Part shown: positions 8,852 to 17,680 of the stretch, piece after piece | Layout: each line of letters begins with the position of its first letter | How positions within the stretch are numbered: position 1 is the first letter of the stretch | NCBI GenBank assembly: GCA_947629565.1 | Contig: CANREG010000002.1 | Coordinates: 1-64,000, forward strand | Reading direction: 5' to 3' | DNA length: 64,000 nt | Source: an uncultured Lachnospiraceae bacterium | Lineage (GTDB): Bacteria; Bacillota; Clostridia; Lachnospirales; Lachnospiraceae | Notes under the pieces: model-generated | Told to the model about the DNA's origin: nothing | The model's database searches: none | What the model saw: only the letters and a program-made list of their open reading frames with translations | Made by a program: the position numbers and the translations under genes

Positions 8852-11458
8852 ATGGAAAAGCGTATAATGTTGATAAAGAAACATGGGGTATATATTGCGG
8901 CATTTTTGTTTCCGTGCATAATAGTTTTTTTGCATCTGATTACAAGAAATTCGTGGATATTCGGCGACGGAAGCATTCTCCGGGGAGATGCGGGCATACA
9001 GTATGTATATATTTTTGAAGAATTGTGGAATAAAGTACACAGTGGTGATTTATCCTTTTATAGCTGGAATGCGATGAGCGGATATGACTTTTATCTGAAT
9101 GTGATATATTATGCAATTTCGCCGGCAACGTTGATTTTACTGATATTGCCTAAAAGCATGTTGTATGATGGCATCCAGTTTTTTATGGTACTAAAATGGG
9201 CGTTGCTTTCCCTGTCTTCTGTGTATTTTTTTATGCATACAAAGTTTAACACATTAAAGAAGAACAGAAAATTAGTTGCGTTCACGTTAGGCGTATGTTA
9301 TGCTTTGGGGAATTTTTTTATTGATATGTTATGTTTATTCAATTGGCTGGACAGTCTGATATTGTTTCCTGTATTGCTCCTGTTAATTGAGAACATGACG
9401 GAGAGTGGAAAATGGAAACTGTACTACTGTGTATTGACAGTCTGTATATTTTGTAATTTTTATATTTCTTTTCCTATATGCATTTTTGTTACGTTTTGGT
9501 TTTTGGTAAATCTGTGGAAGGTTCATCAGGAAGATATGGGAAAAAGAATCAAAACATTTCTTGGCTCCTCAATTTTGGCGGGAATATCATCAATGGTGAT
9601 CATTATTCCCAGCATTTTTAATGTGAATAGCAGATATACGGAGGGAAGCCAGAATGTTCAAGAATATGTTAGAAGCATAATAAAGACGGTGGAAGGGTTT
9701 GTTAAGAAGTTCTTTATTTTTAGTTCTGTTGATGAAAATCATTTAAGTACATGTATGTTTATGTCAATAGGCGCAATTGTTCTTGGTTTGCTCTTTTTCT
9801 TTATTAAGTCAGATAAACGGATAAAATATACCAAAATTGCTATGTTTTTATTAGTACTGGCATCTTTCTTTATAGGAGCGCTCAATTATTTTTGGCATGG
9901 ATTTTCTGTTCCTCACGGAATCGACAGCCGGTATGCTTTTGGATTTATACTGTTATTCTGTATTATGGGACTTGAGGTATTTGCAAATTTAAAACAGATA
10001 AAACTGCAGCATTGTTTCATTGTTTTTGCAGTCAGTCTGGCGCTGTTCTTTTATACCTTTTTCCATCTTACGCATTTTGAAGCTGTTTATGTATATCTTG
10101 GCACATTATTTTTAATTGTACTGTACAATATATTATTTATGTTGAATCGCAGAAAAAGTATCAGCAATAAGATATTTATACGGATATTTTGTTGTCTGTG
10201 TATTTTAGAAATAAGTGCAAATGCATATTATCAGTTGAGGGCATATGAAGTCTTACGGCCGGAAAAAATTGGAAATGTGGCAGAGGCAGAAAAACAGGTT
10301 GAGGGCTTGAAGGTAAAAGAAGGGCAAAGGGTTGCGTTTCAGGATGCAGGATATGGAATGGGAATGAAAACAGGTCTTCCAAGTATTTCCGGATTTGTTT
10401 CCTTTTTTAACGGGAATCTGGGGGATTTATGTTATAATCTTGGCATGAACCGGGTTTCTGATGCGGCAATTGATTATTCCGGTGGGACTCCGGTTATGAA
10501 TGTTATGTTTAATATTGGGTATGGCGTGGGAGGATACGAATCGGAATTCAGTGATTGTGAAGTGGTAAAATCAGATGAGAATATGATATTGTGTAAGATG
10601 AACAGGCCGGCAGGACTGGGATATATGGTGTCTGACGACATAGTAAACTGGGAAGGCAATGATTTATCCAACTTTGTGAACCAAAATGAATTTGTTGAAA
10701 AAGCAACAAATGGGGCTGTGAAAGAGGTATTTAAGGTGTTTACCCCTGATGTGACCAACTGTGCCTGTGATAATTACAGTCTGGATACTGTCACGGAAGA
10801 ATTGGAAGAAGCAGGCGTATCCTATCATTATCTGATATTGGATGATGAAGAAAACAGTGTGCTGGAATTTGAGGCTGATGAGGATATGGATTTGTATTTT
10901 ACGATAAAAGGAAGTACGGAGTATTATTCTTCAGTGATGGTAAATAATCAGCTGGTGTATAAAGATGTCATAAAGATGGGAAGAAATATTGTTCATTTGA
11001 AAGATATTAAAGCAGGAGACAAAGTGTCAATTAATAATTATGTTGAGGGAGAGGCAGGGGAAGAGGCTGCTTTTTATATGCAGTTTGCCCGGTTTGATTT
11101 CGCGCAGTATGATACCTTTTACGATATGATATCAAAAAATATTTATGATATCACCTCTATGAAACCGGATGATATAAAAGGGACAATATCAGTAGATAAA
11201 GCGGGTGTGATGATGACCTCCATCCAGAATATGAAGGGCTTTCAGGTATTTGTGAATGGAAAGAAGGCCAATTATATAACCATTGGACAGGCGTTGATCG
11301 GAGTGCCTTTAGAACCCGGAGAATATGAGATAGAGTTTCAATACCGTACGCCGAATTTTGTGACAGGATGTGTTTTGTCAGGGGCGGGTATTATGATTTT
11401 TATTTTTATGTGTATATGGGACCGAAAAAAAAGGAGAGATAAAGTTGATTCCGTTTAA
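8852..11458 (+). CDS. YfhO-family GT-C-like multi-pass membrane glycosyltransferase (copy 1)
   Basis: An 868-aa protein with about 12 hydrophobic segments in the first 460 residues and a large extracytoplasmic C-terminal domain. The YfhO signature is visible: LRGDAGIQYVYIFEELWN, YSWNAMSGYDFYLNVIYYA and SP in the first external loop, then GLGYMV near residue 590 and MTSIQNMKGFQVFVNGK near the end. YfhO proteins are the third part of CsbB-flippase-YfhO systems and transfer a sugar from polyprenyl phosphate to a surface acceptor. The 3' end overlaps the aminotransferase gene by 14 bases. Two further copies lie at 12603 and 22745. The acceptor is unknown. Confidence 0.88.
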   Translation: MEKRIMLIKKHGVYIAAFLFPCIIVFLHLITRNSWIFGDGSILRGDAGIQYVYIFEELWNKVHSGDLSFYSWNAMSGYDFYLNVIYYAISPATLILLILPKSMLYDGIQFFMVLKWALLSLSSVYFFMHTKFNTLKKNRKLVAFTLGVCYALGNFFIDMLCLFNWLDSLILFPVLLLLIENMTESGKWKLYYCVLTVCIFCNFYISFPICIFVTFWFLVNLWKVHQEDMGKRIKTFLGSSILAGISSMVIIIPSIFNVNSRYTEGSQNVQEYVRSIIKTVEGFVKKFFIFSSVDENHLSTCMFMSIGAIVLGLLFFFIKSDKRIKYTKIAMFLLVLASFFIGALNYFWHGFSVPHGIDSRYAFGFILLFCIMGLEVFANLKQIKLQHCFIVFAVSLALFFYTFFHLTHFEAVYVYLGTLFLIVLYNILFMLNRRKSISNKIFIRIFCCLCILEISANAYYQLRAYEVLRPEKIGNVAEAEKQVEGLKVKEGQRVAFQDAGYGMGMKTGLPSISGFVSFFNGNLGDLCYNLGMNRVSDAAIDYSGGTPVMNVMFNIGYGVGGYESEFSDCEVVKSDENMILCKMNRPAGLGYMVSDDIVNWEGNDLSNFVNQNEFVEKATNGAVKEVFKVFTPDVTNCACDNYSLDTVTEELEEAGVSYHYLILDDEENSVLEFEADEDMDLYFTIKGSTEYYSSVMVNNQLVYKDVIKMGRNIVHLKDIKAGDKVSINNYVEGEAGEEAAFYMQFARFDFAQYDTFYDMISKNIYDITSMKPDDIKGTISVDKAGVMMTSIQNMKGFQVFVNGKKANYITIGQALIGVPLEPGEYEIEFQYRTPNFVTGCVLSGAGIMIFIFMCIWDRKKRRDKVDSV

Positions 11459-12575
11459 TAAACCTCCCTATGTGGGAAAAGAAAAAGAATATATTGCGGA
11501 GGCTATAAACTCCAACAAAATAAGCGGAGATGGTATTTTTACAAAAAAATGCCAGGAATGGCTGGAAAACATTACCGGAACAAGAAAGGCGCTGCTGACT
11601 ACTTCCTGTACTTCGTCATTGGAGATGAGTGCGCTTTTATGTGATATAAAACCGGGAGATGAAGTGATTATGCCATCTTATACCTTTGTATCTACAGCGA
11701 ATGCCTTTGTTATGCAGGGAGCGGATATTGTATTTGTCGATATCAGACCGGATACTATGAATATAGATGAAAAGTTGATTGAAGAGGCTGTGACAGAAAA
11801 AACAAAAGCAATTGTACCGGTTCACTATGCAGGAGTGGGCTGCGAGATGGATAAAATCATGGAGATTGCCGCAGCGCACAATTTGATGGTGATTGAGGAT
11901 GCTGCCCAGGGCTGTTGTGCTTCCTATAAAGAAAGACTGCTTGGCTCCATCGGGCATTTGGGGTGCTATAGTTTTCATGAAACGAAGAATTTCAGCATGG
12001 GAGAGGGCGGCGCACTTTTGCTTAATCGGGAAGACTTTATTGAAAGAGCTGAAATTATGAGGGAAAAAGGAACAAACCGCAATCAGTTTTTCCGGGGAGA
12101 GGTTGATAAGTATAGTTGGATAGAAAAAGGTTCTTCCTACCTGCCAAGTGACATGAACGCCGCATATCTTTGGGCGCAGCTGGAACAGGCTGACAGGGTG
12201 AATGAAAACCGTCTTGGCATATGGCGACAGTATGATGCCGGACTGCAGGAACTTAAGAAAAAAGGGTATATTGAATTGCCGTATATACCATCGGAATGTA
12301 AGCATAATGGGCATATGTATTATATAAAAACCGATTGTCTGAAGACGCGTACCAGATTGATTGAATATTTACGCAAATGTGGAATATACGCAGTGTTTCA
12401 TTATGTGCCTTTGCACTCTTCCGCAGGAGGACAAAAATACGGCCGGTTTTGCGGTGAAGACCGGTTTACTACGAAGGAGAGCGAAAGACTGGTGAGACTG
12501 CCGCTGTATTATGGATTGAGCGGTGATGAGGCAGAGTATATAGTGGATGCGGTTCAAAAATTTTATATACAGTGA
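11445..12575 (+). CDS. rffA: dTDP-4-amino-4,6-dideoxygalactose transaminase-like (WecE/RffA, DegT/DnrJ/EryC1 family)
   Basis: A 376-aa PLP-dependent sugar aminotransferase of normal length. It starts with TTG at 11445, inside the end of the YfhO gene, with AAGGAGAGAT upstream. Family landmarks include IPFNKPPYVGKE, GDGIFTKKCQEWLE, DEVIMPSYTFVSTANAFV, VIEDAAQG and the PLP lysine context CYSFHETKNFSMGEGGAL. In RffA/WecE the enzyme converts dTDP-4-keto-6-deoxyglucose to dTDP-4-amino-4,6-dideoxygalactose (TDP-Fuc4N). The WecD-like acyltransferase at 8101 would acetylate it. No RmlA or RmlB is present in the window, so the TDP-keto sugar must come from elsewhere. Family membership is firm; the exact sugar is inferred. 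Confidence 0.9.
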   Translation: MIPFNKPPYVGKEKEYIAEAINSNKISGDGIFTKKCQEWLENITGTRKALLTTSCTSSLEMSALLCDIKPGDEVIMPSYTFVSTANAFVMQGADIVFVDIRPDTMNIDEKLIEEAVTEKTKAIVPVHYAGVGCEMDKIMEIAAAHNLMVIEDAAQGCCASYKERLLGSIGHLGCYSFHETKNFSMGEGGALLLNREDFIERAEIMREKGTNRNQFFRGEVDKYSWIEKGSSYLPSDMNAAYLWAQLEQADRVNENRLGIWRQYDAGLQELKKKGYIELPYIPSECKHNGHMYYIKTDCLKTRTRLIEYLRKCGIYAVFHYVPLHSSAGGQKYGRFCGEDRFTTKESERLVRLPLYYGLSGDEAEYIVDAVQKFYIQ

Positions 12576-12602
12576 TTTGTGAAAAAGAGAAGAGGATAGT
12601 AT

Positions 12603-15224
12603 ATGGAAGAAATGAAAAAGAAATTAAAGAAAAACTGGATATATATAGCGGCCTTTGCTATTCCGTGGATGATATTTTTATTTCATTCGTGGTATGCCGA
12701 CACCTGGGTAACCGGAAACGGAAGTATTCTGCGCGGAGACATGTCAGCTCAATTGGTTCCTTTTTACTATGAATTGTGGAATAAGATTCATGCAGGAGAA
12801 GCGCTTTCTTTTACCTGGAATGTGGGGGGCGGAGTAGATTTTCATACCATCAGCGGGTATTTGATATCTCCGTTCACTTTGCTGGTGCTGCTGTTACCTA
12901 AAGCGTGGATTCCCAATGTGGTGCAGTTTATTATGGTGATGAAATGGGCTTTGGTAACTGTCAGCATGGTATATTTTTTCAACCGTACCCGTTACAATAC
13001 AATAAAGGAGCATAAGGGAGTGGTTTCCCTGTTTTTAGGCACTGCTTATGGAATGGGAACCGGCATGATTAATTATATGGGCTATATTCAGTTTGAGGAT
13101 GTAATGATTTGCTTCCCCATTCTGCTGCTGCTGGTGGAGAAAATGGTATCAGAAAAAAAGTGGAAGCTGTATTATCTTTTACTGACATTTTCTATGTTTA
13201 GCAATCTGTATTTATCCTTTAGCGTTTGTATTTTTCTGTTGCTGTGGTTTATTTTGCAGCTTATGTCCGATACCGGAGAAAAAATAAAGAAATTTTTGAT
13301 ATTTGCAGGGACGTCAGTGCTGGCAGCCCTCACTTCCTTTAACGGATTAATCACCGGATTTGCGTTGGCTCAGGGGAGACTGGATACGGAATTGGACGAT
13401 GCGTTGAAGAACTATTTGCAATCTATGCTGGTAGAACCCCATAATTTTATAAAGCAGTTATTTGCTTTGACGCCTGTCGCAGATGCTACAAGCTATGATC
13501 CCAATATCTATTTTTCAGTCATTGCAGCAACGCTTGTGGGCACATTTTTATTTGTGAAAATAGAAAAAAAGAAAAAGATATATATGTTGTGTTTGGCCGG
13601 TATACTGACACTCAGTTTTTTTTATGGTCCACTGAGCATTATATGGCATTGTTTTGCGGTACCTAACGCAGTATATCACCGGTTTGCTTATCTGTTTGTA
13701 TTTGTAATGCTCTTTTTGGTCCTGCATGTGCTGATACATTTAGAGGAGCTGCGGCTGCGCCATATATGTGCAGTCGGAATAGCAGATGGCATTATATTTG
13801 TGCTTACCTTCTTATTTCTTGAATATTATGAATCTTATAAAGTATATCTGATAACCATAATGCTAATGGTTTTAACCATTATATTGTTGTATTTTCTTCG
13901 GAAAAAAAGGATTGCTTATCCGCAAATGCTGCTTACTATTTCAGTCATTGGTATACTGGAGGTATGTGTAACAGCTTTTGCTGCGTTGAAGGATTTTGAC
14001 AGAGATGCCTTTTATAATGACAAGGGGAATCAACAGGTTGTGGAGTTAGCAGGAAAAGCGGATTTGGCGGCCGGGGAACGGATGGAATTCATGGATTGTA
14101 CGCTGAATATGGGACTGGTGACTTCCAGGGCGTCAGATTCGGCTTTCCTGTCCAGTCTTAATGGATATAAGCGGCAGATGCACAAGGAATTAGGGATGCC
14201 ATATAATGGACAGGTGGAATATTCCTATTGCGGCGCCTCTCCTTTAATTAACCTGTTATCCAATATCCGATATTATGTGGCTACCGCTTCCACTCAGGTC
14301 AGTGATGCGGAAGAAGCGGCCACAGAAGATGGATATACCTTATACCGTACCAAGCGACTTGCCGGATTAGGTTATATGGTAGATGAGGAAATAACGAATT
14401 GGGATATAACTAAGGGAACAGGCTTTGATGTTCAGAACGGTTTTGTCAAGAATGCAGTTGGGGGCGCCGACATATTTCGTAAAATCAAATCCCCGCAGCT
14501 TACCTGTTACAATTCCACTGGTGAGATTCTTCAAGCCGATGCTGCATGGGCAGAAGAAGGAATTTATAGATATAACTATCAGATGCGATATGGAAATGAA
14601 ATGGATGCAATGATTGTCCAATATGTGGCGTCTGAGGATATAGATGATTTGTATATATCAGGAATCGCAAATTGGGGCGCATATTTTAATATAGCTTTGG
14701 ATGATGAATTAATTCATCCCAGTGATACAATAAATATTCAGCAAATGTTTCATATTGGAAAAATTAAGAAGGGGCAGACTCTCATCATATGTGCAATACC
14801 GGCGCCTTCGATCACTGCTGTGCCCGAAGGGATTCTTGCATTAGAATTTGCAGAGTTTAACGAGGACGCCTATGCGGAAGCCTATGAAAAGTTAAGCAGC
14901 AATGTGTATCAAATCGAAACACAGGAGGCAGACTATGTAAAAGGCTCTATTGAGGCTGAACAGTCAGGAATTATGATGACGTCCATTCAGGCTTTGGATG
15001 GTTTTACCGTTTACGTAGACGGGAAGGAAACCCAATGTGTTAAGGTGGCGGATGCTTTGCTTGGCGTTCCTCTGGAAAAGGGGAAACATACGGTTGAGTT
15101 CAAGTACCGGACGCCGTCGCCTCTGTATGGGAAGGTAATCTCTGCAGGCGCATTTGTCCTGTATGTGATATTCTGCCTGATTGATAATAGGAAGAAGAGG
15201 AAGAAAAATGGAAGTATACTTTGA
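12603..15224 (+). CDS. YfhO-family GT-C-like multi-pass membrane glycosyltransferase (copy 2)
   Basis: An 873-aa paralogue of the proteins at 8852 and 22745. The start at ATG 12603 follows GAGAAGAGGATAG. The external-loop motifs are LRGDMSAQLVPFYYELWN, FTWNVGGGVDFHTISGYLI and SPF. The middle shows AGLGYMVDEEITNWD, and the C-terminal domain has MTSIQALDGFTVYVDGKE before a last membrane helix and a basic tail. It would move sugars from a polyprenyl-phosphate carrier to an acceptor outside the cell. Compared with copy 1 the Asp of the first loop is kept, while the following residues differ (MSAQ instead of AGIQ), which may reflect different specificity. Its last 17 bases overlap the cysteine desulfurase gene. 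Confidence 0.88.
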   Translation: MEEMKKKLKKNWIYIAAFAIPWMIFLFHSWYADTWVTGNGSILRGDMSAQLVPFYYELWNKIHAGEALSFTWNVGGGVDFHTISGYLISPFTLLVLLLPKAWIPNVVQFIMVMKWALVTVSMVYFFNRTRYNTIKEHKGVVSLFLGTAYGMGTGMINYMGYIQFEDVMICFPILLLLVEKMVSEKKWKLYYLLLTFSMFSNLYLSFSVCIFLLLWFILQLMSDTGEKIKKFLIFAGTSVLAALTSFNGLITGFALAQGRLDTELDDALKNYLQSMLVEPHNFIKQLFALTPVADATSYDPNIYFSVIAATLVGTFLFVKIEKKKKIYMLCLAGILTLSFFYGPLSIIWHCFAVPNAVYHRFAYLFVFVMLFLVLHVLIHLEELRLRHICAVGIADGIIFVLTFLFLEYYESYKVYLITIMLMVLTIILLYFLRKKRIAYPQMLLTISVIGILEVCVTAFAALKDFDRDAFYNDKGNQQVVELAGKADLAAGERMEFMDCTLNMGLVTSRASDSAFLSSLNGYKRQMHKELGMPYNGQVEYSYCGASPLINLLSNIRYYVATASTQVSDAEEAATEDGYTLYRTKRLAGLGYMVDEEITNWDITKGTGFDVQNGFVKNAVGGADIFRKIKSPQLTCYNSTGEILQADAAWAEEGIYRYNYQMRYGNEMDAMIVQYVASEDIDDLYISGIANWGAYFNIALDDELIHPSDTINIQQMFHIGKIKKGQTLIICAIPAPSITAVPEGILALEFAEFNEDAYAEAYEKLSSNVYQIETQEADYVKGSIEAEQSGIMMTSIQALDGFTVYVDGKETQCVKVADALLGVPLEKGKHTVEFKYRTPSPLYGKVISAGAFVLYVIFCLIDNRKKRKKNGSIL

Positions 15225-16362
15225 CAATGCGGCGACAACGAAAGTTCTCCCGGAAGTAAAGGATATCATGATAAAGACCATGGAGGAGGAATATGGCAAT
15301 CCTTCTTCTATGCATCGGAAGGGTGTAGAGGCAGAACATTATCTGAAACGCACCCGTGAGATTATCAGCAGGCAGTTAAAATGCGAACCCAAGGAGCTGA
15401 TTTTTACCTCCGGCGGAACCGAGGCCAACAATTTGGCTTTGATTGGCATTGCCATGGCGAACCGCCGGGCAGGTAATCACATTATCACAACCAAGATTGA
15501 ACATGCGTCGGTAATCAATACGGTGCTCTATTTGGAGGAGCAGGGATTCCGGGTTACGTTTCTCCATGTGGATGCAAATGGAAAGGTAGATATGAACCAT
15601 CTTCGTGAGGTTCTCGATGAGGAGACGATTCTGGTGTCTGTCATGGCGGTCAACAATGAGATTGGCGCAGTAGAACCATTGGAGGAGATTGCTTCTGAAA
15701 TTGTGAAATATAATAAAGAGCATGGGAAGAATATTGTATTTCACGTGGATGCGATTCAGGCTTTTGGAAAACGGCTGATTTATCCCAAGCGGATAGGGAT
15801 TGGCGCATTATCCATGAGCGGCCATAAGATTCATGGACCGAAGGGAAGCGGCGCCCTGTTTGTGGACAGCGCTGTAAAGCTTCAGCCCATCCTGTACGGC
15901 GGCGGGCAGGAAAAGGGACGGCGTTCGGGTACGGAAAATACGACTGCCATTGCCGGGTTTGGCAAGGCTGTGGAGGTGATGTATGAGCGCCTGAATGAAA
16001 ACGTCACAAAAATGGAAGCAGTCAAGCAAAAATTAATTATGGGGGCGACGGCTATAGAAGGCGTCACAGATAATTCAGGGGAATCTCCCCATATTGCCAG
16101 CTTAAGTTTTCGCGGCGTCAAAAGCGAGGTTTTGCTGCATGCCCTGGAGGAGAAAGGAATCTGCGTTTCCGCAGGTTCTGCCTGCGCCTCTAACCATCCG
16201 GCGGTCAGCGGCGTGTTAAAAGCGATTGGACTGGATAAGGATTTGCTGGACTCTACACTTCGGTTCAGCTTTTGTGAGCAAAACACCGTAGAGGAGGCGG
16301 AGTATACAGTAAAGGCGTTGGAAGAACTGCTGCCGAATCTGCGCCGGTTTACCAGAAAGTAA
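15208..16362 (+). CDS. Cysteine desulfurase (NifS/IscS family), partner of ThiI
   Basis: A 384-aa PLP enzyme that removes sulfur from cysteine and passes a persulfide to acceptors. I start at ATG 15208 (MEVYFDNAATTKVLPEV), which has AAGAAGAGGAAG directly upstream and fits the family N-terminus; a frame extension back to 15181 has no support. PLP-binding TSGGTEANNLAL, the Schiff-base lysine in MSGHKIHGPKG (about residue 206) and the catalytic cysteine in SAGSACASNHP (about residue 324) are all present. Immediate linkage to thiI suggests a dedicated sulfur donor for tRNA 4-thiouridine, as in other Gram-positive nifZ-thiI pairs. The gene begins inside the YfhO reading frame, so it may be translationally coupled to it. 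Confidence 0.95.
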   Translation: MEVYFDNAATTKVLPEVKDIMIKTMEEEYGNPSSMHRKGVEAEHYLKRTREIISRQLKCEPKELIFTSGGTEANNLALIGIAMANRRAGNHIITTKIEHASVINTVLYLEEQGFRVTFLHVDANGKVDMNHLREVLDEETILVSVMAVNNEIGAVEPLEEIASEIVKYNKEHGKNIVFHVDAIQAFGKRLIYPKRIGIGALSMSGHKIHGPKGSGALFVDSAVKLQPILYGGGQEKGRRSGTENTTAIAGFGKAVEVMYERLNENVTKMEAVKQKLIMGATAIEGVTDNSGESPHIASLSFRGVKSEVLLHALEEKGICVSAGSACASNHPAVSGVLKAIGLDKDLLDSTLRFSFCEQNTVEEAEYTVKALEELLPNLRRFTRK

Positions 16363-16376
16363 GGGGGAGAAATACA

Positions 16377-17552
16377 ATGGAATACAAGGCGTTTTTGATT
16401 AAATACGCAGAGATTGGAACCAAGGGAAAGAACCGCTATGTATTTGAAGAGGTTCTGTGCAAACGGATATCAGAGCATGTGGCCGGGTTGGGGGAATTTT
16501 CCATCCGGCGGGAATACGGAAGGATTTTTTTAGAGGCGGAATCCGCTTATGATTATGAAGACCTGACGACGGAGCTTAAGAAGGTATTCGGCATTGTGGG
16601 CATCTGTCCGATTGTGGTGGAAGAGCATGTGGAATTTGAAGCCATTAAGAGCCGGGCCGTTTCCTACATGCAGGAGTGCTACGGGGGACAGGCCCTTACG
16701 TTTAAAGTCAATGCCAGACGAACCAACAAGGCGTTCCCTATGCATTCCATGGAATTAAACAGTGAAATCGGGCATTTTGTCTTAGAAGCGCTTCCCGGTA
16801 TGTCTGTGGACGTCCATACACCGGACGTCATGTTACATATCGAGGTCCGGGACAGGGTATATATTTATTCGGAAACCATTAAGGGGGCCGGGGGCTTGCC
16901 GGTTGGAACCAACGGGAAAGCCATGCTTCTGCTCTCCGGAGGCATTGATTCTCCGGTAGCCGGATATATGATTTCCAAGCGCGGCGTGGAGTTAGAGGCG
17001 GTGTATTTTAACGCGCCGCCCTATACGTCGGAGAGGGCAAAGCAGAAGGTCATTGATTTGGCGAAGATTGTGGCCGGTTATGCGGGACATATCCGCCTGC
17101 ATATCGTGAATTTTACGGATATCCAGTTAGCCATTTACGAAAAATGTCCCCATGCGGAGCTCACGATTATCATGCGCCGTTATATGATGAAGATTGCACA
17201 GCATTTAGCCGGGGAGAATCAGTGTCAGGCGTTGATTACGGGGGAGAGCATCGGACAGGTGGCCAGCCAGACCATGCACAGCTTAGCCTGTACCAATGAA
17301 GTGTGTACGATGCCGGTCTTCCGGCCCTGTATCGGCATGGACAAGCAGGAGATTGTAGATATCTCGGAGCAGATTGGCACCTATGAGACCTCGATTCAGC
17401 CTTATGAGGACTGCTGTACCATCTTTGTGGCAAAGCATCCGGTCACGAAACCTGTGCTGGATGTCATTAAGCGGTCAGAGGCAAAGCTTGATGATGTAAT
17501 AGATGAATTGATGGAGAAGGCGCTTGGCAGCGTGGAGGTTGTCGATATCTAA
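16377..17552 (+). CDS. thiI: tRNA 4-thiouridine synthase ThiI
   Basis: A 391-aa protein starting at ATG 16377 after AAGGGGGAGA. It has an N-terminal ferredoxin-like and THUMP region (IKYAEIGTKGKNRYVFEE, VFGIVGICP, FKVNARRTNK) and the PP-loop ATP pyrophosphatase motif LLLSGGIDSPVAGYM near residue 185. The end lacks a rhodanese domain, which is normal for the short Gram-positive form. ThiI adenylates U8 of tRNA and inserts sulfur received from the cysteine desulfurase encoded immediately upstream. C-terminal motifs GESIGQVASQT and RPCIGMDKQEI agree with the family. The pair is a housekeeping unit inserted between surface-glycosylation genes. Confidence 0.97.
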   Translation: MEYKAFLIKYAEIGTKGKNRYVFEEVLCKRISEHVAGLGEFSIRREYGRIFLEAESAYDYEDLTTELKKVFGIVGICPIVVEEHVEFEAIKSRAVSYMQECYGGQALTFKVNARRTNKAFPMHSMELNSEIGHFVLEALPGMSVDVHTPDVMLHIEVRDRVYIYSETIKGAGGLPVGTNGKAMLLLSGGIDSPVAGYMISKRGVELEAVYFNAPPYTSERAKQKVIDLAKIVAGYAGHIRLHIVNFTDIQLAIYEKCPHAELTIIMRRYMMKIAQHLAGENQCQALITGESIGQVASQTMHSLACTNEVCTMPVFRPCIGMDKQEIVDISEQIGTYETSIQPYEDCCTIFVAKHPVTKPVLDVIKRSEAKLDDVIDELMEKALGSVEVVDI

Positions 17553-17604
17553 AACTGCTGTGCCATGAAGCAAATCAGGCTTTTGCGGAATCGTTGGAAA
17601 TTTC

Positions 17605-17633
17605 TTGCAAAGCTATCTGAAAACAATTATAAT
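17605..17633 (+). promoter_or_regulatory. Sigma-A-type promoter of the large surface protein gene
   Basis: TTGCAA at 17605-17610, exactly 17 bases, then a perfect TATAAT at 17628-17633. The start codon of the surface protein lies at 17681 with GGGAGG at 17668-17673. The gap between thiI and this gene (17553-17680) shows nothing else recognisable. Confidence 0.75.
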
Positions 17634-17680
17634 ATATTGTATGGGTTCGGTTTACTAAAATGTTAGTGGGAGGTTATGCT

